From Trichostrongylus colubriformis (lineage: Eukaryota > Nematoda > Chromadorea > Rhabditida > Trichostrongylidae), in assembly GCA_963978905.1 (NCBI GenBank), contig OZ022259.1:46828727-46892726 (forward strand): a stretch of DNA of 64,000 nt, read 5' to 3'. The notes beneath the pieces are model-generated. The model was not told the origin of the DNA, did not search any database, and saw nothing but the letters and a program-made list of their open reading frames with translations. Of the stretch, positions 21,136 to 32,974 are shown piece by piece. How positions within the stretch are numbered: position 1 is the first letter of the stretch; every line of letters begins with the position of its first letter. The translations under genes were made by a program, and so were the position numbers.

Positions 21136-23644
21136 CTGTCAGCAGACAGGTCTAAATTTGCACCGTCATTGTCACTCAAAAGCTTAAAATCATGCCAGAT
21201 TCGCTTTGGAGCACCACAATATAGACCTACGCCGAGGGACCAGAATATAGATCTACGCTAAGAAATGGACTGAAGATTCCACGTCTAGATGTGTATTTAT
21301 AATTACTTGTGCTTTTAATTTCAAAGTACCCATGGTTATCAATTCCTCGCCCTCAAAGCACTTTTATCTTTCCAAGCCACAGGCACCATACCCCCTCACC
21401 AATCACTTTGAATTTTGAATCTGTAACATTGAATGTTCTCCAACTTGATGAAGAAACGATAGCTTTATTTTTCAATGGCTTTTTTTCAAAACGAGCTTCT
21501 ACAGCAGTAAAAGCATATACAACTTCTGAACTGACAGCTTATAAACAACAATATGATACTTAGTAAACAGAGTGACAAAAAGGCGATTACGCTAGCTGTA
21601 TGTACTTGAAATGCTGTCTACACCGGTTGGTCCAAGTCCATAAAAAACTGCTCTTCACTGTACATATGTATTATTATAAAGCTCATTATTGGCTTTAAGA
21701 ATTCTTCTCACGATCAGTGCTCTACAAGTACCTTGCACGCAAAAATGACATTATTCGAAAACAGCAAGACGTTATGTTCACCAGTAACAAAGGGCGGGTG
21801 ACGTTAGATTAAGTTCGCAAGCTTATGCTATAGCAAGAGTGATAGAGGGAATAAATCCGAAGATAAGGGTGGAGCTATTAAGCGTTCGGGAAGTTCTTGC
21901 GGCTAGCGATTTCCGACCTCTAACTTCAAATGAGCATTGCACGAATTTCATCGGTCGAGATGATAGCCAAAAAAAATCACAGACTTTCGCTAACAATTTG
22001 CATTATTGCTTGATTCGGCTGCACAGAACTCTGGAGATCCGGAGGTAATGGATTCCTGGAAGGCCACTTGAGCACAGCATTGTGTCTTGAAGCGTTTCTC
22101 CAAAGGAAAGCTGTCCAGGTGCTTGAAAAACCGATAAACGGTCGGAGCCAGGGCAGAAGAGTTCGATGATGTGGCACAGTTCCTTCAGTGTTGTATGAGT
22201 GTCATGCGCCCGTGCGTTATCATTGATAACCATGGATTTCTTGTTAACTAGCCAGTGCCAGGCTCACGATCTGCAGTTTGCGATGCATCTCGCGAGTTCC
22301 TCACAGGCTTTCCAGCCGTAGTAGTTTCACCGGGATCCACGAAGATATGGTGGATTGAAGCAACCGTAAACTACAAAAGGCGATCAAGCTGATGAGGCTG
22401 TTCGTTATTAGCTTGACCTTTGTCTGATCGTTGTGCAGGTCATCGCCGTCTCCTATAAAACCCGGCTCTCATCACATGTCACCATGTAGTTTGGAGATGG
22501 GTCGCTCGTGAGCCACAAAACGAGAGCGTACGAGACAAGGTGTGGAGCTGCCGATTGTCGACTTTGTTCTGGAGACTTTTGAAAAATTCTAAATTCGTTT
22601 GATAGAGCGTGAAGTGGGCTCCAATATTGTAGAGGCAATCCTAGCGAGTAATCAAAAAATTAATCAGAAGGTGGGATAGTCGAAATCGCAAGAATTTTCC
22701 GAACAACTCATACGAAGGTAGGGCGATAAGCCGATGGCGCAGAGGACAAAAGCTTTCCTTCGCTGCGGACGGTTTCTTCAATCAGTCTCTACCAAATATG
22801 GTTTTTACAAAACAGGGCAAAGCGTTAAACATAATCACATTCTATGCTTTATAAAAGCCAATAGCAGCAGAAACGGTAATTTGGATGTTCAGCAAGCGCT
22901 AAGGTCCAGAGAGTGTGCATATGGGATGCTCTTCGCAGTGCTCATGACCAAAGCCGTAAGCTGGTCAACAGACTTTCTGTACCCGTGCTCCTTCCACGAG
23001 CGAGCGCGTCGTGTGCTGCGTATAACCGCCGCACCTCACAGATCCACTTAACTCTGACCGACCCTCAGTAATGCGACGCGCCGGAAAACACATCCGCGGC
23101 GAGTATCAATTTAAGAAATGGGCGTTCTATTCCTCGAGTTGTTTGCCACTGTTTCATTTTCTCACTGCTCCATTACTTAGCAACTAACTTTCACCTCAAA
23201 CACACAACCAAATTATCGCTACTGCTGCCTTCAAGGAAATGATTAGTGGATGTGAGTATTGGATTCGTGTAGCATTTGCGTTAATACTTTCCGTACTGTT
23301 TTCAGTGCAGCACTCGAACAGCACTATACGATAATGCAATTAGCGTTAGGAAAATTGAAGCAATGGATGTATCACAATAAATATATGAACATTATAAAGT
23401 ATGCCTTGTAGCATGAATAAGCTCAGACCGAACACATCATACTGCCAAGCTCTGTCTCTAACATCGGACTGCGAATAACGGCCTTGTGGCAGTTGTCCGG
23501 TTCTGAGCAGTTATTACTCTTGACGTTGATTCCTTAGTAGTATCCCTATTTGCAGTTCAACTGCTCACAGATACTGTTGAAAGAAATCGACGCCTTTCCA
23601 AAAAAGCAACACGACATCATCTACAGTAAGTCGTGACCAACTGA
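21136..23644. other. Intergenic between the convergent SNAPC1-like and membrane-protein genes
   Basis: It holds the 3' flank of both genes and the mariner remnant at 21960-22690. An 84-codon plus frame at 21309 has no recognised similarity. No clear AATAAA was assigned to either gene. Confidence 0.45.
21960..22690 (-). pseudogene. Decayed mariner-like transposase remnant
   Basis: Minus-strand fragments keep transposase signatures: YMVTCDESRVL near 22460 (as in mariner TCDExW-type blocks around the first Asp) and MVINDNARAHDTHTTLKELC near 22230-22180 (as in the DNARPH block). Order and spacing fit a mariner reading frame with stops and frameshifts. No terminal repeats were found. Confidence 0.45.
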
Positions 23645-26600
23645 TCACGACAGTAACTCGAACTCATCATCGAACGAATCAGGACGACCGTTGCGACGAC
23701 GGCGGGGCAGCGCCGGTGTCAGATCCTCCTCAGTGACGACCACCTCAGGAGCCGCACCAACATCCGCTGGCTTTTCCGCTTTTTGCCGCTTCCTCCTTGG
23801 AGTCGCCGGCTTTTTCGTCACTTTCAAGTCGATCTCATCATCACTGGATTCGGAAGCGTGAATTGTGGGGAACGCAAGACCAGCGGTGAAATCACGTTCT
23901 TCTTCTAAAAAATGACACCAGTAGCTAATGGAAAGTTTTTATGATATAGAAACGAAGGAATTACTGACCATCAAGAGGAGATGGTGGTTCAATGTCGTCA
24001 AGCGAATCTTCGCCTTCAGCTTCGCCTGCCATAGCCATCTCCTCGATCTCATCAGTAATCTCATCCGGCAGCATACCTTCCAGTTCAACATCGCTGTCAT
24101 CTGAACATATTCCTCGAAGGTCCATCTTAGAACTTGGATATGAACCTTGTGTTCAATTAGCATTTCTTCTGCTTTAATAGTCAGTAAATCCGACGCTATT
24201 AATTCGCCCTCTGGTTCCGTTATACGCAGATTTCGAAGAATGATGAGCCTGCGCATGTCATGGAGACTGTTCCTTTCTGTGCATCTACAGTACAAGAACA
24301 GTTTCCTCTAATGCTTTTCAAGATCTCCTCATGACAGGTAATCAATCACATTAAAGGAATCGTCCACGAAAAATGAGTTTTTGTGTTACCCATATGTTTG
24401 TGTTGTACTTGCCTAATGTTGGCCTCATGCAAAATTTCACGCGAAAAAATGTGAATCTGGCTGAGATAGAGCACCACAAAGTGCGGTCCCAGTGGGCGGG
24501 GCCTCCGTGTAAAAGCCTCGTCGCCGCCGTTGGGAACGGAGAGTAGGACTGTTTACGTAACTTTCTGTTCCTACAATGCGTCTCCGACCACGGCGGACGC
24601 GGTACGAGGCTTTTACACGGAGGCCCCGCCCACTGGGACCGCACTTTGTGGTGCTGTATCTCAGCCAGATTCACATTTTAACGCGGGAAATTTTGCATGA
24701 GGCCAACATTAGGCGAATACAACATAAATACATGGGTAATACAAAAACTCATTTTCCGTGGACGATTCCTTTGAATGAGACTGCTTCGCAACAACCAAAA
24801 GCAAAAAGACCGACTTTTGGCGGATATGGGGGTGAGACTTATCATTTGAGAAACTGAAGTATGGGATGTCTATGACACTGGATTTGCGGTACAACATCTG
24901 CCAGGACGGGCGCTATTCGAGCAGTATGAGAAGAGCCATAACTCCGATACCAGACAGGATCTCCCGCGATTTTCTTCGACGTGATCAACTGTTAACGCAT
25001 TCCTGTGGATACGTTTTAACTTGCCTCCAAAGTATGGTTCCAAGTCGAGAACTCTTTATGATTATTTACAAGAAATGAATAGGTGATGGTCCTCGCAATC
25101 AAGGTACAATCGGCTAATTAAGTGCTCTCTACAAGCCGTCTGTGGAACGACCGCGCAAGTATTGCAAGACCTCGTACGATGCCCGTGAAGAAGGGCGTAA
25201 GGCAAGGCGACACTAGTTCCCCAAGTTGTAAAAATCACGCCGCTGTGGTTTAAGGTTGCTAGAAAGGGTCGAAAAATGCATTACTGCGTCTCATGAATGT
25301 TCATAAACAACGTTGTTCTCTTGTCTATAGTACCGCAGGAGCTGAGACGATGCTCGCCAAGTTGAATGAAGCAAACCATGTGCAACCACGGATCAACTTG
25401 CAGAGTTCTGCTGCCTAGGACGCCTGATCGAATTAAAACCATTGAAACTACCTCTTCATCTTTGGGAGTCTAATTCGATGTATGTCTGCTGTGGCCGGTC
25501 CGTGGTCACTGTAGCAACATCAGCTGATAAGAGACGACAGAGGACAGCTTGAGCAGCAACCGATCTTTGAAAGATAACTGATCATCTGGCTGACCCAAAG
25601 CTTCGTGCTGATCAATTCGGCTCCAAATCTGAGACTTGGCGTGTGGCCCGCATGTAAACCGCCTTCTGATTGCCATATATTTCCAGTATGTGAGCGAACT
25701 CCGATCGTCAGAACCTCTCAGGAGGTGGTACCACCAACTCGACCATAGTAGTCGGTATAGAATGCCGCATTACAATGTGGACCGGTCATGTCATGAGGAA
25801 TGGTAATGACAGAGGAAGGGGACTAAAAGAACTTCTGCATGGAAGGAGCCCTTCTATGTATAAATGGTGGTGATCATCCGTCAAGCACTTGAAACAGCTG
25901 TCAGCGAAGCGGAATTCTGCTCAGTCCACAGTATGCCAAAAACAGTGAGGAATGGTTTTTTATACTGAAGCCGACAAAGGTAAAGTGAACAAAAACCGTA
26001 TGATAATAAGGAAGTGAGCTACACCATCTCTAGTCTACCCTCAACCTTTCGCGGAGGATAAGATGAACTTTCATAAAAACGGCTGCGATCATGCGGCCTT
26101 GGGAAGAAGAGAAAAAGGATCGAAAATTTATGATCTCTAGTAGCTTAGCGGAATGAATTAAGGGAGACCCCGGCAAGTGTTACCAAAAAGCAAAAATAAT
26201 TGAAAAATCATCTGACTCACCACAGAATGGACTCTTCTCCGGTATGTTCTTCACGATTGTATCGCATACAGGACCAAGGAAGTAGATGAGAATCGCCGTT
26301 TCGATGATTTTATACCGTTGATACAGGTAGTCTAATATCGGCTAAACTATTAAATAGTCAAAACCAGGACTGGATCTATGGGCTGAGAAAGAATTATTGA
26401 AAAATCTACTCTGTCAATAAATAACAGACCGTCCAAAAATTGTCCATGTGAGAGAAAGCTATCAAAGCTACACCGGGGGAACATAAAATTGGTTTATGGA
26501 TGCGTATTGAATACGGACAATTCTTTCACTTTTCCATATCACAACGGCATTACTTCAAATCCAAGGAGGAAAACTTCAAACTATTATACCTCGAGCAGAA

Positions 26601-29600
26601 CATGATACATCAAAAGGGACAGTTCACGGCCTGCATTCACAATCAGCACACAAATTGGCCAGAGTACAGAGTCGCTGAAATCGCACAGATGAACGATGGC
26701 AAAATATTTGAAACGAACGAATTATAAAGTGGATGGATGTTAACGGAGACAAAAATTAGGATAGATAGCTACCCCTTTTCGTATTCTTACAACCACTCAA
26801 CTTACAAGTTAAACTGGTACGGAGGCAGCTCTCGTGCTACCACTGCCTCTTATTTATTTATTTATTTATTAGTGTATGCGTTACCTGTACAAGCCACAGA
26901 TAAAGAAAGAAACGAGCAGAACAAGAGGTGTTGGGCAAGGGAACAGATGGCCGATGGAAAGAAAGATGAGGAAAAGTATGTCAGTGATCCTCATCGGGTG
27001 AAGGAGTAAAGCTCTTTCGAACCTAGCAACCACTGCTGGCACCCATACTTATATCTACACCAGTCGACAATTGTGCTCTTACGCCACATATGGGAGCAGA
27101 AAATTGTCTGAACTCCGAAACACGAGTATACCGACAGCCCTCGTGGAAAGACAAAAGAGGTGAGAGTAGGGGTCCAAAAATCGTGGATGCCAGGATCGAA
27201 ATGAATCTTCAGTAGTATCACCGAGGATTTTTCAGTTATATACATGATCCAAAGGTCCAAAAGAAATGATCCCAAATAGACGAATTCAAAATTCTATGTA
27301 ACACAGACCTACTATTTGAGCCGATTATACGTTGACAAAAACCGAAATAATTAGCAGCATGGGACAATGACAAGAAAATTCAATAATATAGAAAAACGCG
27401 AAAATTCAAATAGGAAAGCACATGAAAAGAAGTACTCACCGGATAGCAACAGCAATGCGATGTAGACATCGACGCATCCAACCGCGAAACTCGTCGAATT
27501 TCTTCCAAAGATAACTGCAACATTAAAGATTAATCTACTCCTACTGAACCGATCAATGCCACAAGATTAACATTGAATCCAGCTAAGCATCTTGGACAAT
27601 ACGAACGAAAATCGGAAAGAGCAATCTCAAGCTATCAATCCTATCTGAGAATGCCCCCTAATCTCGTTGATAGCATGTTTCCGCATTAATCGTTACCACT
27701 TCATCGCCAAACTGAGGTCAAGGCGTAAACAATGCACAGATTGGTTCCCAACATTTTCAGCCACTTCAAACTGCTTTTCCAAGCGTAGACTCAGTCACTC
27801 ACTTCTTCGTCGGCACGAGTACCGTGCGATGGAGAAAACTACCGAGAGCACATAGCTGAATCATCGCAAAATCCTTGAATCGTAGTAGCCATCCTCCCAT
27901 CCATGCTCGTAAAGCCGGAAGCCATCGACCGCAAAACACATACACCAAACCGTAACAGATATAGTTGAACGCACGGAGAAGCGGTTCGCCAATCTAAGCA
28001 AGTACAACCGTACTGGTACTTTTCAAGGTGGGAATTTTCGAAAGAATTTTGTGGTGAGATTTGAAACATCATTTTGAAGATTCAATTCAAACACAGAGGG
28101 GAACAGGTGCGACGTCAGAAGCAAAACAAAGTCGAAGGAAAACTGCTAATGGACGAGAAAACAAATAAAAGGAAAAACAGAAAAAATCCGAAACTGGATT
28201 AGAAATAAATTCAAGGCTAAATAACGCACCTTCTGCTTAATCCACATTTTCAAATCAGGCCACCAATGAGCGCACAGCCAATACCGTAGCCAACGTCCAA
28301 CAGCATAGAAAAAATTCTTTGTTGGTTCAATAATGCTTATCGAAATCCTAAAAGCTCGAATATAAGCACGACTACGGCGACCATTGAACAACTTCATCTG
28401 ATCGTAATTCTTCATTTCCTCGACTCACCATGATCCCACACGACTGATTAAATTCTTGAAATAATTCCAAGTGCCAAGCACAAAATTCCTTATAGCACAA
28501 CAAACTCCCAATACAAAATTCTTGACAGAAGTGTAAATAAAGAGCACGAAATCCCTAATCGCCGTTACAACGTAGATGGCGCCTTGCTTAATACCAGCTC
28601 CTACTTGACATACACCGGACTTCACAGCTTTCCATAAGGCTGAAAACATTTGATTAAAAAAAAACATTTCGTCACATATTAGATGATTTCGTAGAATAGA
28701 AGTTGCAATATGGGGCAATAAAAGGACTGTTCTTATGACATCAAATGAGTTCCTCCGAAAATTCACGGTTGTCAATGGCAGCAGAACGCATAGCGCGTAC
28801 AAAGGTAATAAATCCTATAGGAAGCTGTCATTTTCATCTAGAATTTATTCCAGATCGATACCATTTCCATTCAATTGACTGAGCTATAGTAATTATTGAA
28901 AACGAAAAAATAAAATAAATCAAAGCACACTATCAGAAAATGAACTCAGAATTTGACCTCAGAGACTACCAGATGGAGACATTTACACCAATCCATTACA
29001 CATAAGTCAGGGGAAAGAGTGATGGTGTCGTTCCTTCCAGCATAGAGCGAATAATTTAAGGCTAAGCTGTGGTTAGATAGAAAGAAAGAAGCATAAAAGG
29101 AAATTCACTAGAAATTCATTGTTCTGGGTTCTGCTCGCAAATATCGAGTCGATGGAGGCAAAACCTATCGTTCTGACCGATTACATATGCGAGCCAATTA
29201 GTGGTAACCGTAACCAACACTATGGGGAAGCCTAGGACAAGGCCCGCGCACATGGCAAAGCTCTACACAAAATTGAATTCAGCGAATGATGGACACAAAC
29301 GGATGAATTCTAAATTTAAAAGACCGACAACCGCGATGTAAAAATAACAAAATGTGGCATACAGTCGAATTCATTCATAACTACATTATGGCTGGTATTA
29401 GGGCAGGGTCACGTGTGAAGCGACACGCAGAATTGCCGGTTACATTGCTACACGATGTTCGAATCCCACATATGAACAAATATCGAGTCACCGTTCCTAT
29501 CCCATGCATTCATATTCAGTCCTATCGATTTCCTCCACATATCATACTTGCTATATGGCTCGAAGGGAATTTGATGTGATTATACCCTTTGAGATGTGCC

Positions 29601-30495
29601 GTGCATTCGAATTCAGTACATATTTGCAGGAACTTCCAAAAGCTCATGCAATGTATGCACTCCACAATGATCCGAATTCCAACCCAGTGTCATTAATTTT
29701 AATCCTAGTGAGGATAAGAGAATAAATAAGTGGATCACTTAGAGACAATGCAGATAGTAGGGGGTCCCTTCATGCACTGCACTAAGGACAGCGCACTTAT
29801 TGCCGATGAAAAAGGTACGGATATGTACCATCAGAGCAGAACATTTGCGAGGCCGCGCGTGAGTCGCGGCACGATAGGTACCATACAATTGGCACAGCAT
29901 TAATTGGGTATCAGAACGACCACGCCCAATATAAGGCGTTGGACACCACCATCACTTCAGGTCCCAACTAATACGGGACTTCCAGCTGGCACCCGTTGCG
30001 TCGCTCGCCGCGCACGGCGACGCCCATTTTTTGTCCTGATGGCACACACCCAAAAAGAAAACCCAACGAAATAAAAAGTCAGGAGGCTCGGGAGGAGTGT
30101 ACACACAGCAGGAAACGAATATGCAGTTAAGAATACACAACTTACGCGGTATAAACTGCAAAAGCACTACATACTTCACAGCACGATACACGGATTGCAG
30201 AGGGCGCAGCACTACCACCTGTAATTTCCAATAAATAACTGGAAATCTCATGATTAAAACTATGGTAACTACCGTTAACGCATCTGCCACCTTCTGTCCA
30301 CAAAATTTCGAACCATGCACAATTTTTTGATTAACTTCATAATAGTTCCAAACAGGATTTACGAGAAGACAGCCAACTATAAAGTACAGTATAAAAACCT
30401 TTCTGAAGTGGAGGATCGATTAATTATGTCTACGAAAGCTTTTGTCACCTACCTGTAGCGTATGCAGCTATGCAAGCTGTTTCCAGCTCTTGCAT
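23645..30495 (-). CDS. Unidentified multi-pass/amphipathic membrane-associated protein with acidic tail and LIR-like C-terminus (multi-exon)
   Basis: Proposed exons, 5' to 3': 30453-30495 (starts MQELETACIAAYAT), 30146-30376, a short unplaced exon, 29178-29262, 28429-28639, 28230-28347, 27843-27993, 27440-27514, 26221-26331, 23969-24145, 23645-23904 with stop. Phases agree except at 29262, where an exon seems to be missing. I do not recognise the family. After 'VGCLLVNPVWNYYEVNQK' comes a series of hydrophobic or amphipathic segments: ALTVVTIVLIMRFPVIYW, AMCAGLVLGFPIVLVTV, DFVLFIYTSVKNFVLGV, YICYGLVYVFCGRWLPAL, ETAILIYFLGPVCDTIV. Trp, Tyr and Phe are frequent (VGRWLRYWLCAHWWPDLKMW). The tail is acidic (DDSDVELEGMLPDEITDEIE), then basic (TPRRKRQK), and ends FDDEFELLS. 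That end resembles an LC3-interacting region, [WFY]xx[LIV] after acidic residues, as in the ER-phagy receptor RETREG1. The 27440-27514 exon is open in a second frame (YLWKKFDEFRGWMRRCL...) that looks more protein-like but breaks the phase. Function unknown. Confidence 0.62.
24353..24772. mobile_element. 420-bp near-complete palindrome (foldback MITE)
   Basis: AAAGGAATCGTCCACGAAAA at the left is the complement of the right end TTTTCCGTGGACGATTCCTTT. The complementarity continues for about 190 bp per arm through CACAAAGTGCGGTCCCAGTG and CACTGGGACCGCACTTTGTG to a small centre near 24560. It lies in the large intron before the last two exons of the unidentified membrane-protein gene and would fold into a long hairpin RNA. 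Confidence 0.75.
25080..25900 (+). pseudogene. Degraded RTE/LINE-like reverse transcriptase remnant
   Basis: Plus-strand fragments resemble the C-terminal part of RTE-type polymerases: AETMLAKLNEANHV near 25345 (the helix after the catalytic box) and ITMWTGHVMRNGNDRG near 25775, followed by LLHGRSPSMYKWW. These correspond to the usual R-W-x-GHVMR...GRPPxRW block of such elements. Stops and frame changes occur throughout, and no ends were found. It is inside an intron of the minus-strand membrane-protein gene. Confidence 0.5.
26847..26871 (+). repeat. (TTTA)n microsatellite
   Basis: Short run of TTTA units. Similar runs occur at 6474-6507, 6815-6830 and 40813-40835. Confidence 0.6.
29818..30051. 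mobile_element. Degenerate member of the hairpin MITE family
   Basis: Ends resemble GGATATGTACCATCAG and CTGATGGCACACACCC, matching the hairpin family after decay. The inner CAACTAATACGGGACTTCC is related to CAACTAATACGGCGCGCAT inside the 17957 copy. It lies within an intron of the unidentified membrane-protein gene, where one short exon could not be placed. Confidence 0.5.
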
Positions 30496-32126
30496 TTTTA
30501 ATAGATGAGAACTGTACAAACAACCGCACACGGATAACGTCTGCAACGAAGATCCCATTTACGCCACTTATTCATCAGTAAAGCAATTTATTAAACTTAT
30601 AGGATGCTTCAAATGATAATGTTATTGATTTGACCTACGCTTGTTAACTCAATTCAGAAACACAGAAATACGTGAACAATATTTACCCTGCCAACCCCGA
30701 CTTCCCTTCCCCCTCCCCCTCTCCACTAAATGTAAGGTCAGGTTTTCACCCTTAAAAACACGCCTGGAAGCAATTCTGACATCGACGATACGGCTGGTTA
30801 AGCTGGACTGGAAAGGGTTCAGTTTAAGAGGCTGCTAATGACAACGACTCCTTATGATCACTTTCCATCACATTTGTTAATACTAGCAATCAAGAACAAG
30901 ATTTTGACACTGAAACCTGCACTATTCGTGGTTGTGATCATCCAAAAAGTCGATCCTACTAATTCTGGGGCTAGCCAAACTTAGTAAATGAGCAGGAAGG
31001 AGCTCAAGAAATTTGAAGGGAAGGGAGGTCTCTTTACTATTCTAGCCGTGGCTTATCCTTGGAATATTTCCAAAATAGAAAAAATCCAAACAAGAAGCTA
31101 TTAAGCTTCCGCTAACCCTCTCGAAGTTTACCTGATAACAAAAGTTGAAAAAAAATTAACAATCTTTTACTCACTCTCCATATGGATTGTACTGGCCACA
31201 AAGCCACATGAGTAGCTATGCTTCGTTCATGTGTAGGAGAAAGTAGCACATCCCAACTAACCACTCCCGCTGCCAATGACAACAAGATTCGGAGCTGTAC
31301 AAGTTCAGAGCAGTAAAGGCAGGTTGCCCTGAAATCATTGTTAGAATAGCTTTTAAAAATATCTCGCTACTGAAATTACAAGATTGCATTCCTAGTAGAG
31401 AATTTTGATAGTTTTAACCCCCCTCCATCTACCTCCTTAAACTATCAGATCCATCTGGAAACAAATCGCCTAGGTACTCCGAGAAAAAATTGCTAATTTT
31501 CTGATCAGAGAAGTCGGAGCGATGGGGTTATCGATGATCAGAGAGATGGGAATGTCAGTGGAGCAAAACACTACGTTGCTTCGAGATGCTATTGATGTAG
31601 GAGCTTTCTGCCGTACAGCATACGTAAGGACTATGAATTAAATGCCGAGCTTATAGCATATATAGCATTCACTATCGGAACATTGTATATGTTGATTGCA
31701 CTAACTCTCACTCATTGAACAGAAGGCCTCATAGAAGTAAAAAATGAGATCTGAGACTTGTTCTCTGTAAAGGATATTCAAGTATAGGGAAGATAATCTG
31801 TGGCGATACTCGCATTAGGAAGCGTGTCTTTGGATCTTTATCGTGACCTTGCTGCGATTTGGACTTCGCGCTGCACCTCCGAATTGCAGCGATAATATGA
31901 CTACGTTCGCGGCTGGCTGGCTCGCCCCCCACTGTCTGCATCATCCCTCAGCGGCTACTGATGCAGAGGAAGCGAAAGGCAAAGAGTGAAAAGTTTCGCT
32001 TCGTTCCTTCTGTTGCCAATAACTAATGATTTACAGTCCGAAAATATTCTCACGTCTGCACAAAATAGCCTTTGACGGTGCCTTTAGATTGAGCCTAACG
32101 CAACCATGTCCTACCTGCTTTTTATA

Positions 32127-32974
32127 TTAGGTTGGAACATAATTTCTGTTAAACTTTTTATTTTTCTTGTGGAAAACTGTGGAAGCTTCTGGAATATTTG
32201 GTAGTGGGGGGTTTATAAAGCGAGTGAAAAGGATTACTGATTAACACATTCATATTCTCTATGGCTCCAACTAGCAGTGAATCTACGACAATTTCGCGAA
32301 AGGTACGAAATTCACGAACACCGCCCCGGTTCCTCAGCATGCAAGGCCACCAACCGAATCAACCATTCGATGGGCCCAGGTACTGTCTCTCATATGGCGG
32401 CCACCCATGGCTCGATCGACTCAAATGGAAACAGAAAAAAATTTCAAAAAATTGCACAGAGAAAAAGATATTCAAAAAAATTTTTTTAGAAATAGGGCGA
32501 AAAATTGCCATCCAACACGACAGTCACCGCCGATCTCTACTGCAGGTAACTGGACACCGTAGCTGCAAAACTTACCAAAAAATGGACCGAGTCTTCTTCC
32601 TCCACTACAACGCTCGTCCACATGTGGCAAAGTTGACGTATCAAAAGATCCAGGACCTTGGTTGAACGAAGCTCCCCCACCCACCGTAATTCGAACATGG
32701 CCCCAACTGACTACCACCTATTCCGATCTCTGACCCACTTCCTCGACGGCCGGAAGCTCAAAGATAACGATGATCTCAAAATCGACCTCCAGACTTTCTT
32801 CGACCAAAAATCCCCAGACTTCTACAAGCGAGGCATTTATTATCCCCCTACTCGCTGGCAATATATTGTTGATTATAATGGTACATATTTTGTTGACTGA
32901 AGACAGACACAAAAAAAGAAAAATAAATTTGAAATTTTTCGTCATTGTGTAACAGAAATTATGTTCCAACCTAA
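32127..32974 (+). mobile_element. Second mariner copy with the same internal deletion, frameshifted
   Basis: TIRs are TTAGGTTGGAACATAATTTC and GAAATTATGTTCCAACCTAA, with TA duplications at 32125-32126 and 32975-32976. The interior matches the 18731-19584 copy along its length, including GGTAGTGGGGGGT and CACATTCATATTCTCTA in the leader. The reading frame is broken several times (fragments at 32261-32665 and 32658-32900). The catalytic D34D segment is still recognisable (MAPTDYHLFRSL). Confidence 0.85.
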
